DNA of 64,000 nt from Sphingomonadales bacterium (GCA_028871475.1 JAGWMZ010000020.1:1-64000), one strand, 5' to 3'; counted from the stretch's first letter, positions 34,269-43,711 are shown. Program-made: numbers and translations. The notes: generated by a model from the sequence alone, not told the origin.

Positions 34269-35759
34269 TCAAACATAGTCAAACAAGGTCATAAAGCCGA
34301 AATCCATGTGCAATTGCTGATGGCAATGAAACAGGGTTTTGCCCGGATTGTCGGCCAGAAAGTCGACCTCGACCTCCTGATAGCCACCGATCATCACCAC
34401 GTCTTTCATGATCCCACCGGTCGGCTTACCGGCGATGCGGGTCAGCTCGAAGCTGTGGCGATGGAGATGCACCGGGTGAATGTCGTCGCTGGCATTGCGC
34501 ATTCTCAGCCGATAGCGGCGCCCCTGATGCAGCCGCACCGTCGGCTCCATGTTGGCCATGTCGAACGCCTTATCGTTGATCGTCCAGCGGTTGAAGCCAT
34601 CATAGGCGGCGTTGTCCTTGGCGAAGGTCATCTCAATGATCTCATCAACCTTCGACGGCTGGCGGGAGGCATTGCCGAAGGCAGTGTAATCCCACTTTGA
34701 TGGCGCGGGCGCACTCCATACCGGATCGCCCTTGCGGCCGGCATATTCGACCACAATCCCCATGCCGCGCTTGCGGTCATCGTCGGCCAGGTCGCCCATG
34801 ACCCATACGCCGGGATTGGTCATTTCGATGATCGCCGACACACGCTCGGCTGTGCCGAGCCACAGCACCGGTACTGTGACGGGCACCGGCACCGGATTGC
34901 CATCGAGCGCCACGACGCGGAACTGATGCCCCGGCAAGGCAAGGCTGCGGATCTCGGTCGCGCTGCCATTGATGACATGGAACAGCACGCGCTCGCCTGC
35001 GCGCACCCGGATCGGTTCGCCATGGCCCAGCATCCGGCCGTTGATCGAGAACAGATTGTAGCCCACCTCGTAACCATGCGGCTTGCCGCTGGCCATCGAG
35101 GCGTTCATGGCGGTCTCGCCCGCCTGCTTCAGTGCCTCGACCGTGGCGGCCGGCGCGAGGAAATCCATGGCCATATCGCCGCCGCGGCTCAGCACCGCCT
35201 GAAACTCCTTCAGCGTCAAGAACACCTCGCGGTCATAGTTGCCCGCCTCGCGCCGGGGTTCGATATAGACAGGCCCGACTTGGCCGCCATACTGCCCGGC
35301 AGATAGATCGGCGCCGGGCACGCGGTGGGTGTGATAGAATCGCAGGCCTGCAGGCCCCGGCACGAAACTGATCCGACGCCAACCGCGCGCAGGGATGTAG
35401 GGCGTGCCTTCTTCGGCGGCACCATCGACATCAACCGGCAGGGTCTGGCCGTGCATGTGCAATTGTTCGGGCGTGTCGGTGTCGTTGTGGATGTCTATCG
35501 TCACCCGTTGCCCCTCGGTAAGGCGCAGCATCGGGCCCGGGAACTGGCCGTTGTAAAGGGTGGTCGAGATGATCTGATCCGGCGCCAGCTCCACAAGCCC
35601 ATTGGCGATGCGGATCTCGTGGTCGGCCTTACCAGACGGCACAGGCTCTGCATTCGCTGTCGGCAAGGGCATCGTCATTCCCTGCGCGCTGGCCATTCGC
35701 GGCAGTGCGGATGCAGCGGCAGAACCGCCAACCAGTTTCAGAAGGTCGCGCCGATCCAT
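34269..35759 (-). CDS. multicopper oxidase, exported
   Basis: A 496-residue three-domain oxidase. Start ATG 35759 gives 'MDRRDLLKLVGGSAAASALP', a twin-arginine-type signal. Copper ligands are visible as 'LHMHGQ' (H-x-H), 'FYHTHR' (H-x-H), 'HPVHLHRHSF' (H-x-x-H-x-H) and 'FHCHQQLHMDFGFM' (H-C-H then H), covering type 1 and the trinuclear cluster. The axial position reads F-M rather than the common M/L pattern. Likely a periplasmic laccase or cuprous oxidase. It is divergent from padR-chrA with an inverted repeat in the shared 88-bp spacer. Confidence 0.9.
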   Translation of the reverse strand: MDRRDLLKLVGGSAAASALPRMASAQGMTMPLPTANAEPVPSGKADHEIRIANGLVELAPDQIISTTLYNGQFPGPMLRLTEGQRVTIDIHNDTDTPEQLHMHGQTLPVDVDGAAEEGTPYIPARGWRRISFVPGPAGLRFYHTHRVPGADLSAGQYGGQVGPVYIEPRREAGNYDREVFLTLKEFQAVLSRGGDMAMDFLAPAATVEALKQAGETAMNASMASGKPHGYEVGYNLFSINGRMLGHGEPIRVRAGERVLFHVINGSATEIRSLALPGHQFRVVALDGNPVPVPVTVPVLWLGTAERVSAIIEMTNPGVWVMGDLADDDRKRGMGIVVEYAGRKGDPVWSAPAPSKWDYTAFGNASRQPSKVDEIIEMTFAKDNAAYDGFNRWTINDKAFDMANMEPTVRLHQGRRYRLRMRNASDDIHPVHLHRHSFELTRIAGKPTGGIMKDVVMIGGYQEVEVDFLADNPGKTLFHCHQQLHMDFGFMTLFDYV

Positions 35760-35794
35760 CGAGCCATATCCCTGGTGCTGTTTGCGATGGATCA

Positions 35795-35824
35795 CTATAC
35801 AAATTCGTTATCGTTTTTCTATAG
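35795..35824. promoter_or_regulatory. candidate PadR operator between multicopper oxidase and padR
   Basis: CTATACAAA (35795-35803) and TTTCTATAG (35816-35824) form an inverted repeat with one mismatch and a 12-bp centre. It lies midway between the divergent starts (35759 and 35848), a good position to control both sides. Confidence 0.5.
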
Positions 35825-35847
35825 CGGTCTCGGGAGAACAGGGACAA

Positions 35848-36162
35848 ATGATGGAACATCGAGATTTGCTGGGCGGCTTCATCCGCCTTCACATTCTGCA
35901 TCACGCAGCCCAGCACGAAATTTTTGGCATGTGGATGATCGAGGAACTGGCGCGCCATGGCTACAAGCTGAGTCCGGGCACGATATACCCGATCCTCCAT
36001 GGCATGGAAAAGCGCGGCTATCTCAGTGTTCGGGTGGAACGCGATGGCCGTACCGAGCGCAAGCTTTACGCGATCACCCCCTATGGCCGGCAAGGTCTGG
36101 AACTGGCGCGCCTGCGCGTTCAGGAATTGGTGGGCAAGCGACATAAGGCGGCTGAAGCATGA
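35848..36162 (+). CDS. PadR-family transcriptional regulator
   Basis: A 104-residue winged-helix regulator. The PadR signature is visible: 'FGMWMIEELARHGYKLSPGT' followed by 'IYPILHGMEKRGYL' and the wing 'RKLYAITPYGRQGLELAR'. The ATG at 35848 follows GGGA; the frame open from 35602 is antisense to the oxidase gene. Its stop overlaps the chrA start by 4 bp, and PadR genes often precede chrA, so it should control chromate efflux and perhaps the oxidase. Confidence 0.92.
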   Translation: MMEHRDLLGGFIRLHILHHAAQHEIFGMWMIEELARHGYKLSPGTIYPILHGMEKRGYLSVRVERDGRTERKLYAITPYGRQGLELARLRVQELVGKRHKAAEA

Positions 36163-37382
36163 GGCCAGACACACCGACGCCGCGTGCCGGTTCGATCGCC
36201 GAAGTCTTTGGCGCCGCGCTGACCCTGGGATTGACGTCGTTTGGCGGGCCCATTGCCCATATCGGCTATTTCGAGCGCAGCTATGTCCAGCAGCGGCAAT
36301 GGCTGAGCGCCGAGGAATTCTCCGGCCTGGTCGCCTTGTGCCAGATGGTGCCGGGGCCTGCCTCTAGCCAGTTGGGCTATCTCATCGGGCTCCGTCGTGC
36401 CGGATGGGCAGGCGGCCTCGCGGCCTGGCTCGGATTTACGCTGCCCTCGGCCCTGCTTATGTTCGGCTTTGCGATGATGGCGCCGTGGCTGAACGGTCCT
36501 GTTGCCACCGCGTCGTTGCACGGACTCAAGCTGGTGGCGGTGGCCGTTGTCGCTCAGGCGGTGTGGAGCATGGCTCGATCATTATGCCCCGATCGCACCC
36601 GCACCGCGATTGCCCTTGCAGCGCTGACGCTTTTGCTGGTCGTGCCATTGCCGGGGATGCAAGTCGCAGCCTTGGGGGTCGGCCTGGCGGGCGGAGCGCT
36701 GTTGTGCCGGCATCTGCCGGAACGACCCGACGCGCCACGGCTGCCGGTTGGTTCACGGACTGGGGTGGCGGCCTTGGCCTTGTTTGGCGCCTTGCTGGTG
36801 GGACTGCCCTGGCTGGCTGGCGGCCGGCATGATCCGGTTGGCCTGGCGGCGCTGTTCTATCGCTCGGGCGCTCTTGTATTTGGCGGCGGGCATGTCGTCT
36901 TGCCCTTGCTGCGCGATGCGCTGGTGCCGACCGGGTGGTTAGGCGACAGCGCATTTCTCTCGGGCTATGGGGCAGCTCAGGCCATGCCAGGGCCGCTTTT
37001 TACCTTTGCAGCCTACCTCGGCGCGGCGGTGGCACCGCACACCGGCATGGGCGCGGCAGTATTGTGGTCGCTGCTCGCGCTTCTGGCGATTTTTCTGCCC
37101 GGCGCACTGATTGCCGTGGCAGGAGTCGCCCTGTGGAACAGGGTTGGCCATCACAACGGTATTCGCGGTGCGCTGGCCGGTCTTAACGCAGCTGTGGTCG
37201 GAGTGCTGGGTGCGGCCTTCTACGATCCGGTCTGGACCAGCGGCGTAACCCGCTCCAGCGACCTGGCGATCGCGGTCGTGGGCTTTTTCCTGCTCGAGCG
37301 TTGGCGTGTGCCGCCGATTGCGATGGTCGCGCTGACTGTTGGCGCCTGCCTCCTCGCCAGCATTGCATCAGTATCTGTCTGA
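36159..37382 (+). CDS. chrA: chromate efflux transporter ChrA
   Basis: A 407-residue inner-membrane protein with two homologous CHR domains. Seen in the first half: 'LGLTSFGGPIAHIGYFERSY' and 'LCQMVPGPASSQLGYLIG'. In the second half: 'LVFGGGHVVLPLLRDALV' and 'GYGAAQAMPGPLFTFAAYLG', the paired F-G-G and P-G-P motifs of long-chain ChrA. Length is as expected. Exports chromate, reducing Cr(VI) entry by the sulphate route. Overlaps padR (ATGA), so it is translated with it. Confidence 0.93.
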   Translation: MRPDTPTPRAGSIAEVFGAALTLGLTSFGGPIAHIGYFERSYVQQRQWLSAEEFSGLVALCQMVPGPASSQLGYLIGLRRAGWAGGLAAWLGFTLPSALLMFGFAMMAPWLNGPVATASLHGLKLVAVAVVAQAVWSMARSLCPDRTRTAIALAALTLLLVVPLPGMQVAALGVGLAGGALLCRHLPERPDAPRLPVGSRTGVAALALFGALLVGLPWLAGGRHDPVGLAALFYRSGALVFGGGHVVLPLLRDALVPTGWLGDSAFLSGYGAAQAMPGPLFTFAAYLGAAVAPHTGMGAAVLWSLLALLAIFLPGALIAVAGVALWNRVGHHNGIRGALAGLNAAVVGVLGAAFYDPVWTSGVTRSSDLAIAVVGFFLLERWRVPPIAMVALTVGACLLASIASVSV

Positions 37383-37541
37383 GCCATGGCGAGAACTGGC
37401 CCACACCAGTATTTGGCGCGTCCCCTTTACGCTGCCGGCGCCAATCGATCGGCCTGGCCGCCGGCGTCAGGAATTCGCGTCGAATGATCATGATCGTCCT
37501 GTCACAAAGCAGACCCCTTCGTGACAGGATACAATGTTACT

Positions 37542-38951
37542 TCAACCGCGCGATTGACGCAGAGGGCGCACCAGCCCCAACCACCGCGCCACTCCGGGCA
37601 GGAAGGGCAACACCAGCCGCTCCAGCACCAGCAAGCCCAGCAGCGACAGGGTAAACAGCGGCAACCACACCACAAGGAACAGCAAAAGGGCCCAAGCTCC
37701 GACACCCGGTAGGCGCCCTGGCGTGGAAAAGCGATGAGGCGCGCCCAGTTCCCCCTGCGGCCGCCTGCGCCACCACATCACACCGCCGCTGATCGCCATG
37801 GTGAGCAGCATCATCGCCGTCATCAGACCCACCAGCTGATTGACCCAGCCCAGCAACTGCCCCTCATGCCAGGCCACGCCATAGGCGACAACGCGGTCGA
37901 TGGGATGACGGCTGGCCAGATCCTCCCGGCGCAGCAAGGAGCCGTCATCAGCGTAATGCAAAATGACGCGCAAAGGCCGGTCCTGCGCGTCGGAACGCAC
38001 CACCCAATCCCTGGCCGGAGCGCCGCTGCCTCCCTCACCCGCAGGCATGCCGGGTGGCACCACCAGCACCGGAAAGGCCAGATGCTGGGTATCGGCGGCT
38101 CGCACCATGCGATCGAACTGGGCTGGATCCGGGGCCAAGCGCATCGCGCCCATCGCCATGCCCGGCATGGCAGCCATCATCGCCGCGTGGTCGTGGTCGG
38201 CATGCTCGCCACCGACAGGCCGGCCGCCGATGGTCCAGTCCTGAGGGCCGCGCATCCAGCCCATCTCCTGCCGCACCGCCTTGAAGGCACTGCCCCAAGC
38301 GTCAGCCCATGGCAGGCCGGTGAACAGCAGCACCAAGGCCAGCCCCGCCACCCAGAAGCCCGTCACCGCATGGATGTCGCGCCAGAATACTCGCCCACCG
38401 CGCGTCAGGCGAGGCCAGAGCGTGCCCGCCAACCCGCGCCCGCGCGGCCACCACAGGTAGAGGCCCGTTACGATCAGCACGATCGCCCAGCTGGCCGCCA
38501 GTTCGACGATCCAGCTCCCCTTTCGGCCCAGCAGCAATTGCCCGTGAATGCGGCGATCCACCGCGATGATCCGCGTGTCGGGGTTGAGCGCGCCCAGCAC
38601 GCGCCCTTGCGGACTGACGAAGACATCGGTCATGGCACCGCCCTGCAGGGCGACATGCACCATGGCCGCGTCGCCGCTATGCTCGGGCAAGCGGTAGTAG
38701 AAGGGCTTGCTGCCCGGATAGGCCGCCTGCACGGCGGCCAGTTGCGCGCTGGGCGCCACCGCCCCGGCCAGCGGCAGGGTCTGGAACGCGCGTTCCTCCC
38801 ACCGCTCGACCTGCGGCTTGAACAGAAACAGCCCGCCCGACAGTGACAGCAGCACCATCAGCGGCAGCACAAAGACCCCGGCATAAAAATGCCAGCGCCA
38901 GATCATGCGATAAAGGGCGGAGGTAGAAGAGGATATCATCGATGTTCTCAT
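37542..38951 (-). CDS. PepSY-associated membrane protein
   Basis: About 469 residues. N-terminal 'MIWRWHFYAGVFVLPLMVLL' is the typical first helix; a periplasmic PepSY region follows, then helices near 'ASWAIVLIVTGLYLWWPRGR', 'ITGFW'-like segment 'DIHAVTGFWVAGLALVLLF', and a last pair at the C-terminus. A His/Met-rich stretch 'HADHDHAAMMAAMPGMAMG' in the middle loop could bind copper. Such proteins are usually paired with TonB receptors for metal uptake and are often called ferric reductase-like. The ATG at 38951 is used; 38939 is possible. A DUF2946 gene lies upstream. Confidence 0.82.
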   Translation of the reverse strand: MRTSMISSSTSALYRMIWRWHFYAGVFVLPLMVLLSLSGGLFLFKPQVERWEERAFQTLPLAGAVAPSAQLAAVQAAYPGSKPFYYRLPEHSGDAAMVHVALQGGAMTDVFVSPQGRVLGALNPDTRIIAVDRRIHGQLLLGRKGSWIVELAASWAIVLIVTGLYLWWPRGRGLAGTLWPRLTRGGRVFWRDIHAVTGFWVAGLALVLLFTGLPWADAWGSAFKAVRQEMGWMRGPQDWTIGGRPVGGEHADHDHAAMMAAMPGMAMGAMRLAPDPAQFDRMVRAADTQHLAFPVLVVPPGMPAGEGGSGAPARDWVVRSDAQDRPLRVILHYADDGSLLRREDLASRHPIDRVVAYGVAWHEGQLLGWVNQLVGLMTAMMLLTMAISGGVMWWRRRPQGELGAPHRFSTPGRLPGVGAWALLLFLVVWLPLFTLSLLGLLVLERLVLPFLPGVARWLGLVRPLRQSRG

Positions 38952-39137
38952 CAACTATGCGGGCGCAGGCCGATGGTGACCGACAAGGACATGCCCAGCA
39001 CGAGGACCTTGCGGCAACACCGCCGACAGGAGAAGGGCGTAACGGACCCTGCAAAAATCCGCGCCGCCGCCACAATGCAGGCAGGCCACTGGTAACAATG
39101 GTGCAAGGACAGGACGACGACTGGCGCGCGGAGCAGG

Positions 39138-39542
39138 TCAGGCCGGTGCAGGTGGGCCGCGCAGAGGCGGACGAAGGCGTGCCGCGCTTTGGGCCGTGGC
39201 AGGACGCATGGGCGCAAAACCCAGCGCCATCAGAGTGATCAGCGCCAGCGCCAACAGGATCGGTTCGACTGCGCCCAGCAGGCCATGGCCCAGCGCCGTG
39301 AAGTGGCACGGGCTCTCGCCTTTGCCCTTATGCGTGCCGGGAGTCTGGGGATTTTGCGGCAGGACGATCTGCTTGGTGATCATCTGCCCGACCGTGTCAG
39401 CGCAGATCCGGATCGTCACCACCTGCCTGTCGCTGGCCAGCATATAGCCGGCCGGCACCAGCGCCTTCATACACAGGGCCAGCGCGACCAGCAGCACGGC
39501 CAGACAGCGATGGTTCAGGGCAAAGGCACGAAAGACACGCAT
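39138..39542 (-). CDS. DUF2946-family small membrane-associated protein
   Basis: About 134 residues with the DUF2946 opening: a hydrophobic helix 'CLAVLLVALALCMKALVPAG' followed by 'YMLA', then 'VTIRICADTVGQMI', and a late hydrophobic segment 'LLALALITLMALGFAP'. It is typically found next to copper-related TonB receptors and PepSY genes. Here the receptor is missing and 186 bp of apparently non-coding sequence separates it from the PepSY gene. The ATG at 39542 begins 'MRVFRAFALNHRC'. Function unknown; metal handling is inferred from context. Confidence 0.7.
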   Translation of the reverse strand: MRVFRAFALNHRCLAVLLVALALCMKALVPAGYMLASDRQVVTIRICADTVGQMITKQIVLPQNPQTPGTHKGKGESPCHFTALGHGLLGAVEPILLALALITLMALGFAPMRPATAQSAARLRPPLRGPPAPA

Positions 39543-39958
39543 CTGGTATAGATGCCTAGACGCAAGAGCCTCGGCCGTCACCCTGACAAATTGCCTTAGA
39601 GGGCAAAGAACGCGGATAGGGCCGGGTGGAAACGAGGGCGCGCCTCGCCCTCATAGCGATCATTCGAACCGTTGCGGCGGAAGGCCCCAACCTGGAATCC
39701 GTTCACAGCACAAGGTTGGTCACTGATCCGCGAGGCTCGGGGCTTTACCGTCCGCCCCCTCGTGTTTGCAGCAGACCGGCTTCGCCCAGAAGTGGTCAAC
39801 ACGCCCTCAAGTTCACAGGCACCCGCCTGTACGGAAGTATTGCGGGATCCGTCAGGGCGGATTTCTGCTCTGGACTTGATGATGGACGCGCTCGGTTTCA
39901 CCTGAACGAAAGCAGTGCATTCGGACTCTGCAGGGGCACTGTCCGGCTTTCGCATCCT
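39543..39958. other. intergenic region
   Basis: 416 bp in which I see no real gene, RNA or strong repeat. Overlapping short frames on both strands do not look protein-like. Confidence 0.4.
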
Positions 39959-40465
39959 TCACGCAGGGAAGGCGGCCAGCCGCAACTCCTGATAAACTTC
40001 AACCAATCGGGTAAGATCGAAACTGCGGTTGCGTCCACTCGGATTGGGCAGGACCCAGGCCTTGGCACCCGCGATCATCATCGACTGCGGCCCCCATGCA
40101 ACCGTTGTCCGGTTAGTCAGCCCGGCGAAGGCCGGTTTGCCAAGAAAGGCGACAAAAGCTGGACGATACTGTGCGATCTTGCACTGGAAACCGCCCGCCG
40201 CCGCGGCATATTCCGCCGGATCGATCTGGTCCTCGCGTGCCGTGGCCCGCTCGACCATGGTGGTCAGACCGCAGCCATGATGCAGGAGCGTACGGCTGTC
40301 GTGCGGTGCGATCTGCTGCGATGTGAAGCCTGAGAGATGCATCACACGCCAGAACCGATTGCCCCGCCCCGCGAAGTGATGCCCGCTCGCCGCAGCCAGC
40401 AACCCCGGGTTGATCCCGCAGAACAACACCTTCAGATCCGGGCCGATCACGTCGGGCAGGCTCAT
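39959..40465 (-). CDS. mug: mismatch-specific (G:T/U) DNA glycosylase
   Basis: A 168-residue enzyme of the Mug/TDG family that removes uracil or thymine mispaired with guanine. Active-site motif 'VLFCGINPGLLAAASGHHFA' then 'GRGNRFWRVM', and the intercalation loop 'PNPSGRN' (usually N-P-S-G-L-N). Length matches bacterial Mug. The ATG overlaps the TetR stop by 4 bp, so it is made from the tetR transcript, an unusual pairing that is probably fortuitous. Confidence 0.92.
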   Translation of the reverse strand: MSLPDVIGPDLKVLFCGINPGLLAAASGHHFAGRGNRFWRVMHLSGFTSQQIAPHDSRTLLHHGCGLTTMVERATAREDQIDPAEYAAAAGGFQCKIAQYRPAFVAFLGKPAFAGLTNRTTVAWGPQSMMIAGAKAWVLPNPSGRNRSFDLTRLVEVYQELRLAAFPA

Positions 40466-41082
40466 CGACAGATCATCGCCACGGCCTTACGCGCCAGTCG
40501 CCGAAGCTCCTCGCAAGGCGTGCCCGCGCGGGAGCGGACGGCCAGCGTATGCAGCGTGGCCGTGGCCAAAAGCGCCAGCGCCTCCACATCAGCCTCCCGA
40601 GCGATCTCACCCGCATGTTGCGCGAGCCGGAAACGGTCGGCAAATTTCGCGTCCAGCGTGTTGAAACCGGCCTTGGCAATCTCACGGATTTCGTGATCAT
40701 CAACGGATTCGGTGACCGCCGTGCCAACGACAAAGCATCCCCGCGCACCGTCCGCTTCAGTAAAATACAGCGACAGCGAAGCATCGTAGACACCAAGCAG
40801 GGCGTCCTGCAGTCTTTCCGCGTCAAGTGCCCGGTCCATAGTGGCGAACTTAGCCACCCAGTAATCGCGCAGCGCCGCCAGATAGATCGCCCGCTTGTCA
40901 CCGAAGGCGGCGCTCAGGCTGGGACGGTTCATGCCGGTGGCGGCGGATATTTCATCGAGCGATGTGCCCGAATAGCCGTGCCGCCAGAAGGCATCGCGCG
41001 CCTGCGCCAGCGCGGCGGCAGGATCATAGGCACGGGGACGGCCACGGCGTTTGACATCGGTACCTTCTTTATTTTGTACCAT
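40462..41082 (-). CDS. TetR/AcrR-family regulator of the EmrAB-type efflux operon
   Basis: A 206-residue TetR protein. 'KRRGRPRAYDPAAALAQARD' then 'AFWRHGYSGTSLDEISAATG' and 'MNRPSLSAAFGDKRAIYLAA' make the helix-turn-helix; the ligand domain follows. The ATG at 41082 is used since the frame above it lies in the promoter. It is divergent from the efflux operon with 83 bp between, and TTGTAC-type sites flank the promoter. Likely a repressor released by the exported drug. Confidence 0.9.
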   Translation of the reverse strand: MVQNKEGTDVKRRGRPRAYDPAAALAQARDAFWRHGYSGTSLDEISAATGMNRPSLSAAFGDKRAIYLAALRDYWVAKFATMDRALDAERLQDALLGVYDASLSLYFTEADGARGCFVVGTAVTESVDDHEIREIAKAGFNTLDAKFADRFRLAQHAGEIAREADVEALALLATATLHTLAVRSRAGTPCEELRRLARKAVAMICR

Positions 41083-41140
41083 TTCGCATAAAATCCTTGA
41101 CGACCATCTTGCACCCACATATTTATGCGGCGTTGTACAA
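41071..41140. promoter_or_regulatory. efflux operon promoter with TetR sites
   Basis: TTGACG (41097-41102), 17 bp, then TATTTA (41120-41125) form a good plus-strand promoter. The perfect palindrome TTGTACAA (41133-41140) lies over the expected transcription start. A half-like ATTTTGTAC (41071-41079) lies over the start of the tetR gene; together they form a wide dyad with GTACAAAAT (41135-41143). Confidence 0.6.
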
Positions 41141-41165
41141 AATTCAAGAGCCCTGGAGCAGTCCC

Positions 41166-42254
41166 ATGCAGATGAGCCTTTCGAGCCCCGACAGCGCCCC
41201 CATCCAGCGGGCCGGAACCTTCAGCCTGCGCCGCCCACTGCTGATCGCAGTGCCCGTTCTGATCGCGCTGGCCGGCGGGGCCGCATGGCTGGCGGCGGAG
41301 CCCTATGCCGTCACGGATGATGCCACGATCCAAACCACCAAAGGCTCGATCAATGCCCGCGTCGCCGGGCAAGTGGTGGAGATCGCCGTGCGCGACAATC
41401 AGGCGGTGCGCAAAGGGCAGTTGCTGTTTCGTATTGACCCTCAACCCTATGAAATCGCCGTGGCGCAGGCGCAGGCGCATCTGGCCGCCACCCGGCTTCA
41501 GATCGAGGGGCTCAAAGCGACGTATCGCCAGCAGATGGCGGCTCTGAAATCGGCGCAAGATACCGCCGATTTCGACACCAGCGATTTCAACCGCAAGAGT
41601 GCCCTGCTCGCCTCCGACGTCACCTCGCGCGCCACCTGGGAGCAAGCGGAGACGGCGCTCAAAGTCTCGCGGCAAGGCATCACCGCGGCGCAGCAGCAGG
41701 TGGCCAATACGGTCGCGGCGCTGAATGGTAACCCCGACATCGCGCCCGACCGGCATCCCGCCGTCCGCGAGGCACAGGCTGCGCTCGACAAGGCGAAGCT
41801 GGATCTGGCCTATACGCGCGTCACCGCGCCCGAGGACGGCATCGTCACCAAGGTCGAGGACCTGCAACCGGGGGATTACGTCACCGGCGGCACGGCGATG
41901 TTCGCCATCCTGTCGACCCGCCACCTTTGGGTCGAAGCCAATTTCCGCGAGACGGACCTCACGCATATGCGCCCTGGGCAGCATGCCACGATCGACGTCG
42001 ACGCCTATCCCGGCACGCATTTCAGCGCCCATGTCGTCAGCATGAGCCCGGGTACGGGATCGCAATTCTCGCTGCTGCCGCCCGAGAACGCCACGGGTAA
42101 CTGGGTGAAGGTGGTCCAGCGCCTGCCGGTCCGGCTGGAGCTCGACGGCTTCGATGCGGCCCATCCGCTCTATTCGGGGATCAGCGTCACCGCGCAGGTC
42201 GATACCGGCTGGCGGCGCACATGGGCGCACCCCCTTGCCGGGGAAAAACGGTGA
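41166..42254 (+). CDS. membrane-fusion (HlyD/EmrA) subunit of a drug efflux pump
   Basis: About 362 residues. One N-terminal membrane helix ('PLLIAVPVLIALAGGAAWLA'), then the periplasmic lipoyl/barrel fold with 'DDATIQTTKGSINARVAGQV' and 'VRKGQLLFRIDPQPYEIAVA', a long alpha-hairpin, and 'VTAPEDGIVTKVEDLQPGDY' in the second half. This is the EmrA type that couples an MFS pump to an outer-membrane channel. ATG 41166 has GGAGCAG upstream. GTG of the pump overlaps its stop. Confidence 0.9.
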   Translation: MQMSLSSPDSAPIQRAGTFSLRRPLLIAVPVLIALAGGAAWLAAEPYAVTDDATIQTTKGSINARVAGQVVEIAVRDNQAVRKGQLLFRIDPQPYEIAVAQAQAHLAATRLQIEGLKATYRQQMAALKSAQDTADFDTSDFNRKSALLASDVTSRATWEQAETALKVSRQGITAAQQQVANTVAALNGNPDIAPDRHPAVREAQAALDKAKLDLAYTRVTAPEDGIVTKVEDLQPGDYVTGGTAMFAILSTRHLWVEANFRETDLTHMRPGQHATIDVDAYPGTHFSAHVVSMSPGTGSQFSLLPPENATGNWVKVVQRLPVRLELDGFDAAHPLYSGISVTAQVDTGWRRTWAHPLAGEKR

Positions 42255-43711
42255 CCCGCGCCATCACCATCGCGGCTCTGGCGACCGGCTGGTTGCAGGC
42301 GGTGACGATCTCGATCCCCAATGCGGCGGTGTTCCATATCGGCGGATCGCTTTCGATGCAGGACGATCAGATCGGCTGGCTGTTCTCCTCTTACATCGCG
42401 GCGAGCGCGATCACCCTGCCGATGACGGGCTGGCTGGCCGGGCGATACGGGCGCAAGGCGGTGCTCCTCACCTCTATCGCACTGTTTGCCGCGGGTCTGG
42501 TGCTGGCCGCCCAGGCGACCTCCGTGCTGGGCTTCGTAGGTGCCCGCATCGTGCAGGGCGCGGCCAGCGGGCCTTTGGCGCCCCTGTCGCTGGCCATCCT
42601 GCTGGAAAACACGCCACCCGCCCATCACCCCCGCGCCGCATTGACCGCCACGCTGATGGTGATGCTGGGCATTCTGAGCGGCCCACCGCTGGGCGGATGG
42701 CTGAGCGAATATCATGACTGGCGGTGGAACTTCTGGCTGGGGTTGCCGATCGCCCTGTGGGTTTTCATGGCGATGGCACTGTCTTTGCCGGACAAACAAG
42801 CCGAGCAACGCCCCTCCTTCGATTTCATCGGGCTGGGCAGTCTGGCCATGGGCATCACCGGCCTGCAAATGCTGCTGGACCGGGGCGAGCGGCTGGAATG
42901 GTTCGTTTCACCCGAGATCCGGCTGGAGGCCATGGCCTCGGCCGTGGGGTTTGCGCTCTATCTGGCGCATATCGCCACGGCGGCGCGCCATTTCCTTGAT
43001 AAAGCTCTGTTTCGCGACCGCAATTTCATCCTGTCCACGGTGATGTTCTTTGCTTTCGGCTTCGTTCTGTTGCCCAAAGTGGCACTCACCTCGCCGATGC
43101 TGGAGGAGTTGCTGGGCTATCCGCCCGACACCACCGGCGCCATGACCATCCCGCGCAGCATTGCCTTGCTGGGCGCCCTGATCCTGACCGCACGGGCCCC
43201 GGCGTGGATCGACAGTCGCCTGTTCATCCTGACCGGCAGTGCGTTGACCGCCTATGCCAGCGGGCGGATGCTGGTCTATTCTCCGCTGATGGACTGGCGG
43301 CCGGTGGTTGCGGCCGGGATGGTGCAGGGCGCGGGCCTTGGCATGCTGATGCCCGCGCTGGGCAAGGCAGCCTTCTCCACCCTGCCGCCCGCGTTGAAGC
43401 CGGAAGGCATGGCGCTGTTCAACATGGCGCGCCTCTATGGCAGCACGCTGGGCATCGCGGTGGTGCAGTGGTTTCTGGCCGACAACACGCAGGCCATGCA
43501 TCTGGCGCTGACCGGGCATGTCACCTTGCATCAGGTGACGGTGAAAATGCCCGGCATGCTGTCCGCCACTGGCCCGGCGATGCTCAACGAGATGGTCACC
43601 GCGCAGGCCGCCTGCATCGCTTTGTTCGAGCAGTTCAAGATCCTGATGTTCGCCACATTGATCGTCACCCCGCTGGCCCTGTTGCTGCGCCGTCCCCCCG
43701 CCACACGTTGA
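42251..43711 (+). CDS. DHA2-type MFS drug efflux pump (EmrB-like)
   Basis: A 486-residue inner-membrane pump with 14 predicted helices. Seen: 'LATGWLQAVTISIPNAAVFH' in helix 1, 'DQIGWLFSSYIAASAITLPM' in helix 2, motif A 'GWLAGRYGRKAVLL', and motif C-like 'LMVMLGILSGPPLGGWL'. The GTG start at 42251 overlaps the fusion protein's stop (GTGA). Works with the flanking EmrA-like protein and outer-membrane channel to move hydrophobic toxic compounds out of the cell. Confidence 0.9.
   Translation: MTRAITIAALATGWLQAVTISIPNAAVFHIGGSLSMQDDQIGWLFSSYIAASAITLPMTGWLAGRYGRKAVLLTSIALFAAGLVLAAQATSVLGFVGARIVQGAASGPLAPLSLAILLENTPPAHHPRAALTATLMVMLGILSGPPLGGWLSEYHDWRWNFWLGLPIALWVFMAMALSLPDKQAEQRPSFDFIGLGSLAMGITGLQMLLDRGERLEWFVSPEIRLEAMASAVGFALYLAHIATAARHFLDKALFRDRNFILSTVMFFAFGFVLLPKVALTSPMLEELLGYPPDTTGAMTIPRSIALLGALILTARAPAWIDSRLFILTGSALTAYASGRMLVYSPLMDWRPVVAAGMVQGAGLGMLMPALGKAAFSTLPPALKPEGMALFNMARLYGSTLGIAVVQWFLADNTQAMHLALTGHVTLHQVTVKMPGMLSATGPAMLNEMVTAQAACIALFEQFKILMFATLIVTPLALLLRRPPATR

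Noticed and set aside
38677..39309. 210-codon minus-strand frame overlapping PepSY and DUF2946 genes
   Set aside because: Shadow of both genes in another frame; Cys/Arg/Pro-rich and without a domain.
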